NCBI GenBank assembly: GCA_028279305.1 | Contig: JANQOA010000384.1 | Span: 28,590 to 92,589 of the forward strand | DNA from: Pseudomonadales bacterium | Lineage (GTDB): Bacteria; Pseudomonadota; Gammaproteobacteria; Pseudomonadales; Azotimanducaceae | Reading direction: 5' to 3' | DNA length: 64,000 nucleotides | The notes under the pieces: generated by a model | Databases searched by the model: none | Seen by the model: the letters and a program-made list of their open reading frames with translations, nothing else | Told to the model about the DNA's origin: nothing | Made by a program: the position numbers and the translations under genes | Part shown: positions 30,643 to 40,003 of the stretch, piece by piece | Layout of the letters: every line of letters starts with the position of its first letter | Numbering within the stretch: position 1 is the first letter of the stretch

Positions 30643-33582
30643 CTAATCCCTAAAACGATATCCGATTCGCTCGCCTGTTTCCTCATGCTTCAGAAAAACT
30701 CGAGCGTGAAAATCTCTAGGTCCCCAGGATCTGAGCCAATCAAGTTGATTTGCTTCGTACTCGAATGTTACTTTCCCTGCCCCGCCAGACCGATCTTTGT
30801 GCTCTACTAGTGAACCGTCGACATACAAGAACCACGGCTCGGAATCTCTGGCCGGAGGTTTCACCTCAAAGCTAAGCTTGTTACGAACAGTTCTGAGATC
30901 GTGCTCCGTGATATAGTCCGGATTCTGGTCCATGTCGGTACCAGACTCATCGCTTAACGAACTCGCTTCCGCGCGAATGAGTTCAGTTTCTGCTCGTTGG
31001 TGATCCTTTTCCAAATTGCGCATGTCTTTCGCAAACTCTTCTGTGCCGTCACCCTGACCCATTATTGCATCTATGTAGAGCGCTCCAGAATCAAATGCGA
31101 AGTCTGCTCGTTTCACAAGCGGGCACTTCTGAGAGACTTCGGACTCACCAATCTGTTTCCTTAGTTCGTCTATTACTTTGCGAACCTCTTCCAGTTCTCC
31201 CGAGCAATCAACATCACCCTCGTATACATGGTTCCAGCGTAGAACCCCAAAACCCGGGTCATCCTCTTTACACTCTTCGTCTCCGTCGCCATCGCCTGTA
31301 TCCGAGTCGTATTCATTACGAATGACCTGAAGGAGTTGTCGTAGAAAACGACAAGAAAACCGAATGAAATCTTCATCGTCGGATAGATCAACGGGAGCTG
31401 TATAGCGCAGATGATTTAGTAGATCATCGAGTTCCGATCGCATGAACGTCTTAACATCTCGGATCTCTGTACCCTCTATCAAAGCAGGACCCGCGGACAC
31501 CATTATCTTAAAATCATCCAAGAACAGACCTGCTTGATAGTGGTTCAAGAGTCGGTACAGGTTTAGGTTAAGCGTCGCCCCGCTATTGATGTTTTTGATT
31601 TTATGTGTAACCGAATTCGTCGTGGTCAGGCTTACCTTTTGACTAACAGTCACCTTTGTTTCGGTTCTCGACTTTCGGGATATCTCCTGTGATGTTCGTT
31701 TGACGGCTCGATTCAAAGTGCGCGCCACAGACCTAGTAGATCGTTTTCCGGATAACGAACCACCATACGTACCATAGGGAGTCGGAACAGAAGCGCTAGT
31801 TGATGCAGCTACACCTCTTGACGATTCCTTTGTGACCTCTCTCTCGAATGTAGATTCAAAATCTCGCCTGTTTACAGTCGACAACTCGGTAAGCGTTGTC
31901 GCTGTAGACGTAGTAGAACTCTCCGTTTCTTCACTTCTGCTTATCGTTATTTCTTGCTCCTCTCCCGGAGCAAGGGGAATCGAAGCTGCCATTTCTCCCA
32001 TTCTGTTTCCAAACCAAGCGAACCGATACGAAAGGTCTTCATTTAGAGCTAATTCCGGATCATCGTTGATCGAGAGTCCTCGGCATGGTCGAACGAAGAA
32101 TGTGTACCCTGCAAGCAACTGGCGCCCCACAATCGTATTTTCGTACACAGGAACTGCTACCACGCACTTTCGCCTAAATGACTCGTCGCTATCGCACGCA
32201 TTCATTACCTCCGACAACGTCGACCCATCTTTAGACTCTAGATACCCGCCAGGTCTTTCGGTCATTAAGAAGACGTTAAACCCAGCTTCCTCATACGCCT
32301 TCGCCCCCTCTACCCAGGGGTCATAGTCGATTACTTCAAGGCTGGCGTTTTGTGGGGATGGGCTTGTGACCTTATGAAAGAAGGTATAAGTCTTGGAGTG
32401 GTGACGCGGAACTTGATACGTTTTGCTTTTCGAACTGAAAAGGCGTCTCCGCTTTTTCTTCACCGTATGCCAAGTTGTCCAGCTCGTTGTTCTAATTTGT
32501 TCGAGATACAGCTCACCCCTCTCTACTGTGAACCGGAGGGGATCGACACCTTCTCTCTTTACAGTGATAGTGGCTTTATCCAGAAACATGCGGTAACCGA
32601 GGTCAGCTGCGGCATCTGCAATTTGGTTTTCGATTACTTTCTGATTTTGTGACGGTTCCATGAGCGCATGATATTGCTCCGAAAGGGCACGCCAACCTTC
32701 TGCAGTGGTTGGTACCGACGCATCATCTCCAATTAGTTTTCCCGCGCTATCTGCCATACGCTTGGCGATAGCTGCTTCTGCGGCAACGTATCCCCATTGA
32801 CGAGCTATTAGCGCTGCGTCCGCTCGATAGGTATCCACGACAGAAAACCCTTCTTGAGCACTCTGAATTGCCCCCTCAACCAACAAACTTAACTTCGTCG
32901 CTTCATCTGGGACCACCTTGCCGTAAATCATTTCGATACCATGAACGGCTTCAAATCCATTGGCCAGAAAGTCATTCAGTTGAAGGTATCTGGTAACTCC
33001 CGTAGCTTCATTTACGCTTACATAAGGACGATAAAACCGCTCGCCTCGGCTGCCAAAGTCGATGTGAAATACAATTCCAGGGTTAGCTTCGCTAGCGTTG
33101 GGGTATTGGAGAGGCACGAAGTTCAACTCGCCATCAGTTACTCTCGGGAGTTGGACGGGTGTTCGAGTTGCGTACTTGTCATCTCGCACATCGATTCCAA
33201 ATGTTACATTCTCAAGTTTTGGTAAACAGCCAACGACATATGCCGGCTTTGTAATGTCTGGATCACCACTGAGGTCTTCTAGTGTCCAGAGATATACTCG
33301 CTTAACATGAAGTTGATCAACTAGGTAATCATTCGTAACGTCATCTGCAACACCCCACTTTTCAAAAAAATAGCCCCGAAGAAACTCAGCATCGTATCCC
33401 GGTCCGTCATCGTCCGGTTTGTCGTCGAATACCTCGTCCCACGCCATCTCATTTTGTGGTACCACACGATCTCGTACAAACGTATAGGCCTCTGGAGCCT
33501 CTACTAGGCCGAACGGCGGGTTGACTACTATTTTTGACTTAAGTCCCTGATCTTGTGCTTCCTCCATGTCTCTCTCCCTCAA
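30643..33582 (-). CDS. Large uncharacterised protein (979 aa)
   Basis: Long open frame, no recognised family; Ser/Thr-rich centre ETESSTTSTATTLTELSTVNRRDFESTFEREVTKESSRGVAASTSAS. Confidence 0.75.
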   Translation of the reverse strand: MRERDMEEAQDQGLKSKIVVNPPFGLVEAPEAYTFVRDRVVPQNEMAWDEVFDDKPDDDGPGYDAEFLRGYFFEKWGVADDVTNDYLVDQLHVKRVYLWTLEDLSGDPDITKPAYVVGCLPKLENVTFGIDVRDDKYATRTPVQLPRVTDGELNFVPLQYPNASEANPGIVFHIDFGSRGERFYRPYVSVNEATGVTRYLQLNDFLANGFEAVHGIEMIYGKVVPDEATKLSLLVEGAIQSAQEGFSVVDTYRADAALIARQWGYVAAEAAIAKRMADSAGKLIGDDASVPTTAEGWRALSEQYHALMEPSQNQKVIENQIADAAADLGYRMFLDKATITVKREGVDPLRFTVERGELYLEQIRTTSWTTWHTVKKKRRRLFSSKSKTYQVPRHHSKTYTFFHKVTSPSPQNASLEVIDYDPWVEGAKAYEEAGFNVFLMTERPGGYLESKDGSTLSEVMNACDSDESFRRKCVVAVPVYENTIVGRQLLAGYTFFVRPCRGLSINDDPELALNEDLSYRFAWFGNRMGEMAASIPLAPGEEQEITISRSEETESSTTSTATTLTELSTVNRRDFESTFEREVTKESSRGVAASTSASVPTPYGTYGGSLSGKRSTRSVARTLNRAVKRTSQEISRKSRTETKVTVSQKVSLTTTNSVTHKIKNINSGATLNLNLYRLLNHYQAGLFLDDFKIMVSAGPALIEGTEIRDVKTFMRSELDDLLNHLRYTAPVDLSDDEDFIRFSCRFLRQLLQVIRNEYDSDTGDGDGDEECKEDDPGFGVLRWNHVYEGDVDCSGELEEVRKVIDELRKQIGESEVSQKCPLVKRADFAFDSGALYIDAIMGQGDGTEEFAKDMRNLEKDHQRAETELIRAEASSLSDESGTDMDQNPDYITEHDLRTVRNKLSFEVKPPARDSEPWFLYVDGSLVEHKDRSGGAGKVTFEYEANQLDWLRSWGPRDFHARVFLKHEETGERIGYRFRD

Positions 33583-33795
33583 TCGAATGTTCTGCTAAGC
33601 GTGTAGTAACTGTAGCCACTCTCTACTATGTACAAAAAGGGATCTCTTGAATACTTACTTTTACTCACCTGATTGCTCTGTAGGCAACTTCAACGCACTT
33701 AACTTGAAGTGGCAATTCACATGGTAATGACCTTAACAACTAACCCATGAGCGAGATCGGATTTCCCGATAAAGTAGACCCAAGGGAGGTCCCGA

Positions 33796-34063
33796 TTGAA
33801 ACGAAAACGATTCACCGAAGAACAGATCATCGGCATCTTGAAGGAGCACGAAGCAGGTGTGTCCGCCGCCGAACTCGCACGCAAGCACAGTTTTGCGGAA
33901 GGGCACCTTATACTCGTGGAAGTCCAAGTACGGCGGTATGGAAGTCTCAGAAGCGAAGCGACTTCGTGAACTGGAGAGCGAGAACAACCGACTTAAGAAA
34001 TTGCTGGCTGAGACGATGCTCGATAAGGAAGCGTTGGAAGCAGCTCTGCGAAAAAAGTGGTGA
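33796..34063 (+). pseudogene. IS3-family orfA with internal frameshift
   Basis: KRKRFTEEQIIGILKEHEAGVSAAELARKHSFAE in one frame, GTLYSWKSKYGGMEVSEAKRLRELESENNRLKKLL in another; apparent extra G near 33901-33903. Confidence 0.75.
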
Positions 34064-34866
34064 AGCCTGCAGCACGTCGTCAGGTCGTTCAGTTCTGGGT
34101 AACCGAAGGTCTGCGTTCTGAGCGACAAGGCTGCAGGCTAGACGGCGTGTCACGCTCTACCGTGCGCTACGAAGCGAAGCGCCAGAATGATTCAGAGTTA
34201 AGGTCGCGATTGGAGGAACTGGCAGAGAAGTATCCACGTTACGGTTATCCGACACTCCACGACATGCTGCGAGACGAAGGTTTGGTGAGAAACCCCAAAC
34301 GAACGTATCGGATCTACTCGGAAGAGCCGCTCCAAGTGTGTACTAAGCGCCGTAAAAAGCTAATCAGGCCAAGGGTTCCCCTGGTGTTACCCACGAAGAA
34401 AAACGAACGTTGGTCGGTCGATTTTATCAGCGATCAACTGGCCACAGGTCGACGTTTCCGTGTATTCAATATCATCGACGACTTCACTCGAGAGTGCGTC
34501 GGCCAGTTGGTGGACACATCCATCTCCGGTAAACGGTTGGTTCGTTTCCTGGATACGCTCGGTCAATTGCCGGAAAAGATTGTTTACGATAACGGGCCAG
34601 AAGTCACCTGTAAGGCGATGTTCTTCTGGGCGAAGGAACGAGGCGTCAAACTGCAGCTCATCCAACCCGGCAAACCCACTCAGAATGCGTATGTAGAGTC
34701 ATTCAACGGCAAGTTTCGAGAATACTGTTTGAACATGCACTGGTTTAGAGACTTAGACGAAGCCAGAAGCGAGATCGATCAGTGGCGCAAACACTACAAC
34801 GAGGAGAAGCCACACAGTTCATTGGGTCGCATGCCGCCCCGCTTATTTGCGGAGCGGGCGGCATGA
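34057..34866 (+). CDS. IS3-family transposase OrfB (DDE integrase core)
   Basis: WSVDFISDQL, KIVYDNGPEVTCKAMFFWAKE, NAYVESFNGKFREYCLN...EEKPHSSLG. Confidence 0.93.
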   Translation: MVKPAARRQVVQFWVTEGLRSERQGCRLDGVSRSTVRYEAKRQNDSELRSRLEELAEKYPRYGYPTLHDMLRDEGLVRNPKRTYRIYSEEPLQVCTKRRKKLIRPRVPLVLPTKKNERWSVDFISDQLATGRRFRVFNIIDDFTRECVGQLVDTSISGKRLVRFLDTLGQLPEKIVYDNGPEVTCKAMFFWAKERGVKLQLIQPGKPTQNAYVESFNGKFREYCLNMHWFRDLDEARSEIDQWRKHYNEEKPHSSLGRMPPRLFAERAA

Positions 34867-34920
34867 CCCGTACACTCATTTTCCCATCTCAGCCCCGGCT
34901 TAGATTCAGGGGTAAGGTCA

Positions 34921-35460
34921 AAAACGCCTTCGGCGTTTTGTAATCCAGCGAAGAATGAGGCCGTTCCCGGTTGTAGTCTTCTCGCCATGCTTCAATCAAC
35001 TGCCGGGCATGATGAAGACTCATAAACCAGTGTTCACTTAGACATTCGTCTCTAAACTTGCCGTTGAAACTTTCGTAAGTATTCTGGGTCGGCATACCTG
35101 CTTGGATCAGCTTCAACGTGACACCCCGTTGATTCGCCCATTGGTCAACCGCGCTCCCAGTGAACTCGGGGCCCTGATCGGTTCTGATCGCTTGTGGATA
35201 ACCTCTGAACCGAGCAGCATCATCTAGAATTCAAATGAGAATCGGCCAACAACCGCTTTTAAACGGTTGTTCTCTTCTTCCAATTGCTTCAGACGCTTCA
35301 CGTCCTGCGCTTCCATGCCGGCATACTTCTTTCGCCAGGTGCAAAACGTCGCATCTGAAATATTGTGTTTGCGGCAAAGTTCTCGGGCGGGCACACCCGA
35401 TTCGCCTTCCTTCAAGATCGCAATTATCTGTTGTTCTGAGAATCGCTTCTTCATTGTCAT
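34921..35460 (-). mobile_element. Internally deleted IS3-family remnant
   Basis: Minus-strand orfA (MKKRFSEQQIIAILKEGESGVPARELCRKHNISDATFCTWRKKYAGM) ends abruptly; followed only by the C-terminal part of orfB (FRGYPQAIRTDQGPEFTGSAVDQW...ESFNGKFRDECLSEHWF...RPHSSLDYKTP). Confidence 0.82.
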
Positions 35461-35536
35461 TTACTCCTTGTAAAACCCACTTTACTAAGTTCAATATGGC
35501 TCGAATAGAGGGGAGCAGGTTCACCGGAGTAAGCAG

Positions 35537-35848
35537 ATGGATCGCATGGGTAACAGCGCTTGGCAGCGTGCTAAGAAACGAGCAGAGTTGCCTATGGTTC
35601 GCGTGCATGACTTAAAGCACACCTTCGGTCGCCGCTTGAAGGCGACTGGGGTTAGCTTAGAGGACCGCCAGGACCTACTTGGGCACAATTCCTCTCGTAT
35701 GACGACGCACTACTCAGCACCCGAACTAGGGCGTCTGATCGAGGCAGCCGAGAAGGTTTGTGATCATGCTGGAGAACGACCAGATTTGGTCATTCTCAGG
35801 AAGTTTGCACCGAAAAAACTTCCGCAATCCCCGCAACGGGAAATTTGA
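35537..35848 (+). pseudogene. Tyrosine integrase, C-terminal fragment
   Basis: VHDLKHTFGRRLKATGVSLEDRQDLLGHNSSRMTTHYSAPEL; N-terminal domains absent next to an IS remnant. Confidence 0.82.
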
Positions 35849-35883
35849 CATTAGCGAGTTTGAAGCTAAGTCTTTGAAAGATT

Positions 35884-35926
35884 TGGCTCCGCCTGCTGGG
35901 CTCGAACCAGCGACCCACTGATTAAC
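35884..35926 (-). repeat. Partial tRNA-Asn 3'-half copy (att-like site)
   Basis: 43 nt, 42/43 identical to 46244-46286. Confidence 0.85.
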
Positions 35927-36154
35927 GATCGCGATCGTAACCCTTTGAAACTCAATGAATTTCAGTGAAACTCAAGTAAACTCAACCCCATAACCCATCG
36001 CCCTTGGAGGCAAGGTTCAAGCTGATAAGTTAACTTGGGGGTCATGGAGTACCTGATTTGGTACCTTTCTGTGGCATGAGAAGAAGAGCTTACCTACGCA
36101 ATGTGCAGATACTCTTACTTATTGCATTGCTACCAAAGATGAGACACATGACAA

Positions 36155-37459
36155 ATGATCAAAGACACCGAAAGAGATAGACGTCAGCGAATGCTCACCA
36201 TTGTTGCGGTCGTAGTGTCGTTGATAGTTATCGGCGACGTAATAAGTAGGGCGCTCTACCTCGAATCACGAACTGGGAGCACCTCTTTGCTCGACTCAAT
36301 TATCCTGGAGTCGGAGCAGTTGCGCGGGAAAGTAATCTCATCAGTAAGACTCGATAGTGACATCTCAAAAGACCTGATCGCTCTTAACAAGCGACTAGAC
36401 GCCGTTAAATCGACAATAGTGGATGACGGTACGTACGCAAAAAAGATAAGTGAGCTATTAGTAGACGTCGAATCACTTCGAGACCGACTAGCAAACAAAA
36501 TGCCACTCGGCTCCGATACAGCAGCATTGAACGCGTCATTCAACGAGTTGCTTAAGAAACTAGATGAATTCAGGCTACTATCTGGTTCGCTTTCAAATGA
36601 GCCAGCCTTTGTGGTGGCGGCGAGACAGACGATTAGCTCGATCTACTCGACGCTAGGCGCCTGGGGACTGGGGCTATTTTTTGTTATCACAATTGCGTAT
36701 TTGAGCGGTGCGCTTGAGAAAGTTTTTGTCGGCATAGCGGATCGGATAGATGATCTTTCAATATCGGTAGGCAATATAAAGCTCGAAACCGATCCAAATG
36801 CAATTGCTATTCGACAATCAAAAGTGTTGGGGCAATTCTCAGCACTCCAGGATATTGTCAAAGCTGACTACCTGACAACAGTAAACTCAAAGAGAGTCGA
36901 CGCTGCTTTTGCAGAGACCGTAGCAATCTACGCACAGCAACACCCAGAGCTTGTCGCAGCAGATTTCAGAGCTACTCTGCATGTCCCGTTCTACTTGAAT
37001 CCTGAAAGTCTCGTACAAATCGTCGACTACTTTGATGAAAACGGACAAAAACACGAAATGCCAGGTGTACGCCGGGTGCACTCGATCCGATTTGGAATCA
37101 TTGGGCGGGCATGGCGTAGAGAAAAATCAGACTACGACCCTCACGTGGAAACCGATCCAGAAAAGCTTGTTAGAAACTGGGGTATGCTCGAAAGCGAAGC
37201 TAACCGACCTAGAGACCGCCAATCAATGGCGGCCATCTTACTACGCAGTGCGCAAACGAATACGGCACTTGCAGTGATGTTTCTCGATGCCGTAGGAACC
37301 TCCATCTTCGGCGTCCCCGAGGCGACACCAGAAGAAACAGCGCTCGAGATAGAAACCGAACTACAGGCGATGTCGAAGAACACTGGACTAATCGATGCAT
37401 TAGCTAACTTGAAAGATACAATTAGGTGGCAAGAGCGAATAAAAGAGGGCCAGGGCTAG
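36155..37459 (+). CDS. Membrane-anchored coiled-coil protein, unknown
   Basis: TM segments MLTIVAVVVSLIVIGDVI and WGLGLFFVITIAYLSGAL around a helical region. Confidence 0.65.
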   Translation: MIKDTERDRRQRMLTIVAVVVSLIVIGDVISRALYLESRTGSTSLLDSIILESEQLRGKVISSVRLDSDISKDLIALNKRLDAVKSTIVDDGTYAKKISELLVDVESLRDRLANKMPLGSDTAALNASFNELLKKLDEFRLLSGSLSNEPAFVVAARQTISSIYSTLGAWGLGLFFVITIAYLSGALEKVFVGIADRIDDLSISVGNIKLETDPNAIAIRQSKVLGQFSALQDIVKADYLTTVNSKRVDAAFAETVAIYAQQHPELVAADFRATLHVPFYLNPESLVQIVDYFDENGQKHEMPGVRRVHSIRFGIIGRAWRREKSDYDPHVETDPEKLVRNWGMLESEANRPRDRQSMAAILLRSAQTNTALAVMFLDAVGTSIFGVPEATPEETALEIETELQAMSKNTGLIDALANLKDTIRWQERIKEGQG

Positions 37460-37472
37460 ATTTCCCAGGACA

Positions 37473-38072
37473 ATGTCGGATTCAACCAACTTGAGTCTAA
37501 AAACCACGCAGCCAACGGTTCTCGGTTTGATCGGTCCGATTCGATCCGGAAAGACAACAATCGCCAGTTTTCTTACGCAACACATGGGTGCAAAGAGTTT
37601 CCGAAACTCCGCCCCCTTAGAACACGTCCTCAAGCAAATGGGTATCCCCCTAGAAAGACAGAATTACATTAAACTAGGAAACTCTCTATTCGAGTCGCTC
37701 GGTAAAGAGATTCTTGCTCATGCTTGGATTCATCAGATTCACCAACTCACCGATGGTCATAAACTTTTTATAATTGATGGATTACGCTACCCGGAAGAAG
37801 CAGAACTTTATCGCACCAAATCCAACTTCGTTCTAGTGGCCGTCCGCTCTGATGATGAGACTCGCTACGATCGTTCAAAACATGCGTCGGATAGTCACAA
37901 AGAAGCAGACTCAGACTACGCAGAATTCCTTCGCACATCCTCTGATTCGGATCAGGAAAAGTACATCGATCAGTTGATGCAACAAGCGGATTTCTCTATC
38001 GACAACAACGGCTCACTCCAAGACCTTCAGCAGTCCGTGGAGCGGATGGTTGCTAACATCCTTAGAGACTAG
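37473..38072 (+). CDS. P-loop (deoxy)nucleotide kinase-like protein
   Basis: VLGLIGPIRSGKTTIASFL Walker A; LFIIDGLRYPEEAE; kinase-like fold pattern. Confidence 0.72.
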   Translation: MSDSTNLSLKTTQPTVLGLIGPIRSGKTTIASFLTQHMGAKSFRNSAPLEHVLKQMGIPLERQNYIKLGNSLFESLGKEILAHAWIHQIHQLTDGHKLFIIDGLRYPEEAELYRTKSNFVLVAVRSDDETRYDRSKHASDSHKEADSDYAEFLRTSSDSDQEKYIDQLMQQADFSIDNNGSLQDLQQSVERMVANILRD

Positions 38073-38796
38073 ACTTCTTAAACAACCCTCTAAAGAATTC
38101 CTCTCCAGCGGCGAGTCTTAGATCATCCCTTCCCGCGATCCAATACTCATGGTCCCGGCACAATTCAGACGAATCTCCAATCGCCCGCAACTGCATACCA
38201 CTCTTAAGCACCATTGATTTCAACCTATCTCTAGATTCTTTGCTTCGTCGATAGACATTGGCAGCAAACACGCCTCGATCATTCAGCATTCGACTAATTT
38301 CGTCTAACTCCTCTTGATCAAATCGAAACTGAAGCACAAAAACGGCGATAACTAAATCAACCGAATTTGCGTTGAGTGGAAGATCAACGAACTCGTGCGA
38401 CTCGTATCCTATAGCTGCATTTGCGGCGACCATACTCGGGTCAGTATCCGCGGTAATGTACCGAAGCGTGCCTGATTCGCTTGTAAGAAGTAAAGGGCTA
38501 TCTCCAGGACCAATTTCCAACAAGACTGATGGTGCGCTGTGGCGAACTAACGATTTAAATACACCGCGGACAGTCGAGTTCACGCTACCAGGCTGTGCCC
38601 ACTCTCTATTCAGACGACGCCTGCTACAAATTTCATGAACTTGTTCGCTAGTTAATTCTTCCGATGGCACGCAAATGTAGAAATAGTCCATAAAGCTGGT
38701 GTATACAGCTTCGTCCGCAACAAAACTGTCTGGAATCTGTTGATCACTCGGATCACACACATAGACACCATCACACAATTTTTCAAAGCCCTCCAT
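38062..38796 (-). CDS. Class I SAM-dependent methyltransferase-like protein
   Basis: VLLEIGPGDSPLLL; ADTDPSM; VDLVIAVFVLQF. Confidence 0.72.
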   Translation of the reverse strand: MEGFEKLCDGVYVCDPSDQQIPDSFVADEAVYTSFMDYFYICVPSEELTSEQVHEICSRRRLNREWAQPGSVNSTVRGVFKSLVRHSAPSVLLEIGPGDSPLLLTSESGTLRYITADTDPSMVAANAAIGYESHEFVDLPLNANSVDLVIAVFVLQFRFDQEELDEISRMLNDRGVFAANVYRRSKESRDRLKSMVLKSGMQLRAIGDSSELCRDHEYWIAGRDDLRLAAGEEFFRGLFKKSSL

Positions 38797-38797
38797 T

Positions 38798-40003
38798 TCA
38801 TTTCCTTGAAAAGACTAGGACATGTTCATTCTTAACCTTCGCCATCAGTCTCCTGCGAGTTACTTTGATGTCACGATTAGAACTAAATCTAAGGTCAAAT
38901 CCAGCATGGTCTGCGCAGACGAGTAAGCTAGACATTGTCGACTCGCGGGCCTTGGATTCGCCAACAACAAGCGCCAAGAAACCGTCCTCTTTGACACACC
39001 TATGAGCTTCATTAAAAAAGGACTGCATGTAATGCATGTATGTTTCAAAACTATCTCGCCTATGCCGAAACGATCGACTTCCAGTTTCTCGTTTTCTTAG
39101 CTCTTCAAAATCACTAAAGCTGTATTTCAGCGAATTATTTCTTCCGTCATCAAGCCAAAGGAACGATAGTCTTTGCGCTTTAACGTAGTCGGCCACGCCG
39201 TAATACGGAGGCGATGTGAGAATTAGATCGATCTTTCCACCCTCTAGCTTTTTCATTTCTCTGACACAGTCCCCTTCGATAAGGTTCGAAGCGTTGCGGA
39301 TTTGAGACCTCTTGTTCGGAATCATGGATCGAGCCATTTCTTTCAACACTAAGTCACTAGATGTTAGGTAGTCTTCAAGTGCTTTGTTGAAGGCAACGTG
39401 AGCAGGTTTATACGATATTTCATTGAGTTTGGGCCTGACGTTGTCGCAGACCCATCCCCAATGGCGGTGTTGCGAACAGACGTTTTTCAGAATGCTCGAA
39501 AAGATCGCTAAAGCGCACATTCTGATTGGTTTTGAGTGAATAGTGGAGATCTGGGCTAGTATGCCTTGAAGTTCTTTGTAAGTTTCAACGTGATACCACC
39601 GCAGTAACTCTTCACGATTAGGATGATCCAACGCACGAGCTTTCTTTGGAGTTCCTTTTGTCCACAAAACTCCATCTTCCTGAAGCAGCGATCTGAGTCT
39701 GTTGGGGTCCGGGAAGTAGAGCCTTGCGTGGGCAATGAGCGTTGCAATCGGGTTCGTATCGATCCCAACAAACCGGCGACCAGCCCGAACAGCCTCAACC
39801 CCCGTTGTTGAGGTGCCACAGAAGGGATCCAAAATGAGGCCATTAGCTGGTGCAAGTATTGGAATGAGACTTCCTGGTATGGCAGAGATAAACGTTGCGG
39901 GATACCAGTGAACGGACTGAACGCCCTCGTTGTTTAAATCGCGAAAGCTCCAATCAACTCCACCTAGTAACTCAATAGAGTTCGAGCTGTCGCTTCGCAT
40001 CAT
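38798..40003 (-). CDS. DNA methyltransferase (TSPPY amino-MTase type)
   Basis: LILDPFCGTSTTGVEAVRAGRRFVGIDTNP and IDLILTSPPYYGVADYVKAQRLSFLWL. Confidence 0.9.
   Translation of the reverse strand: MMRSDSSNSIELLGGVDWSFRDLNNEGVQSVHWYPATFISAIPGSLIPILAPANGLILDPFCGTSTTGVEAVRAGRRFVGIDTNPIATLIAHARLYFPDPNRLRSLLQEDGVLWTKGTPKKARALDHPNREELLRWYHVETYKELQGILAQISTIHSKPIRMCALAIFSSILKNVCSQHRHWGWVCDNVRPKLNEISYKPAHVAFNKALEDYLTSSDLVLKEMARSMIPNKRSQIRNASNLIEGDCVREMKKLEGGKIDLILTSPPYYGVADYVKAQRLSFLWLDDGRNNSLKYSFSDFEELRKRETGSRSFRHRRDSFETYMHYMQSFFNEAHRCVKEDGFLALVVGESKARESTMSSLLVCADHAGFDLRFSSNRDIKVTRRRLMAKVKNEHVLVFSRK

Larger units (their letters stand above)
33728..34920 (+). mobile_element. IS3-family insertion sequence (about 1.19 kb)
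   Basis: orfA/orfB arrangement with A6G slip site; terminal tgaccttaac (33728) and ggtaaggtca (34911-34920) share an 8-bp inverted end. Confidence 0.75.

Noticed and set aside
33747-34121. 124-aa ORF in the IS left end
   Set aside because: Wrong frame relative to the recognisable orfA sequence.
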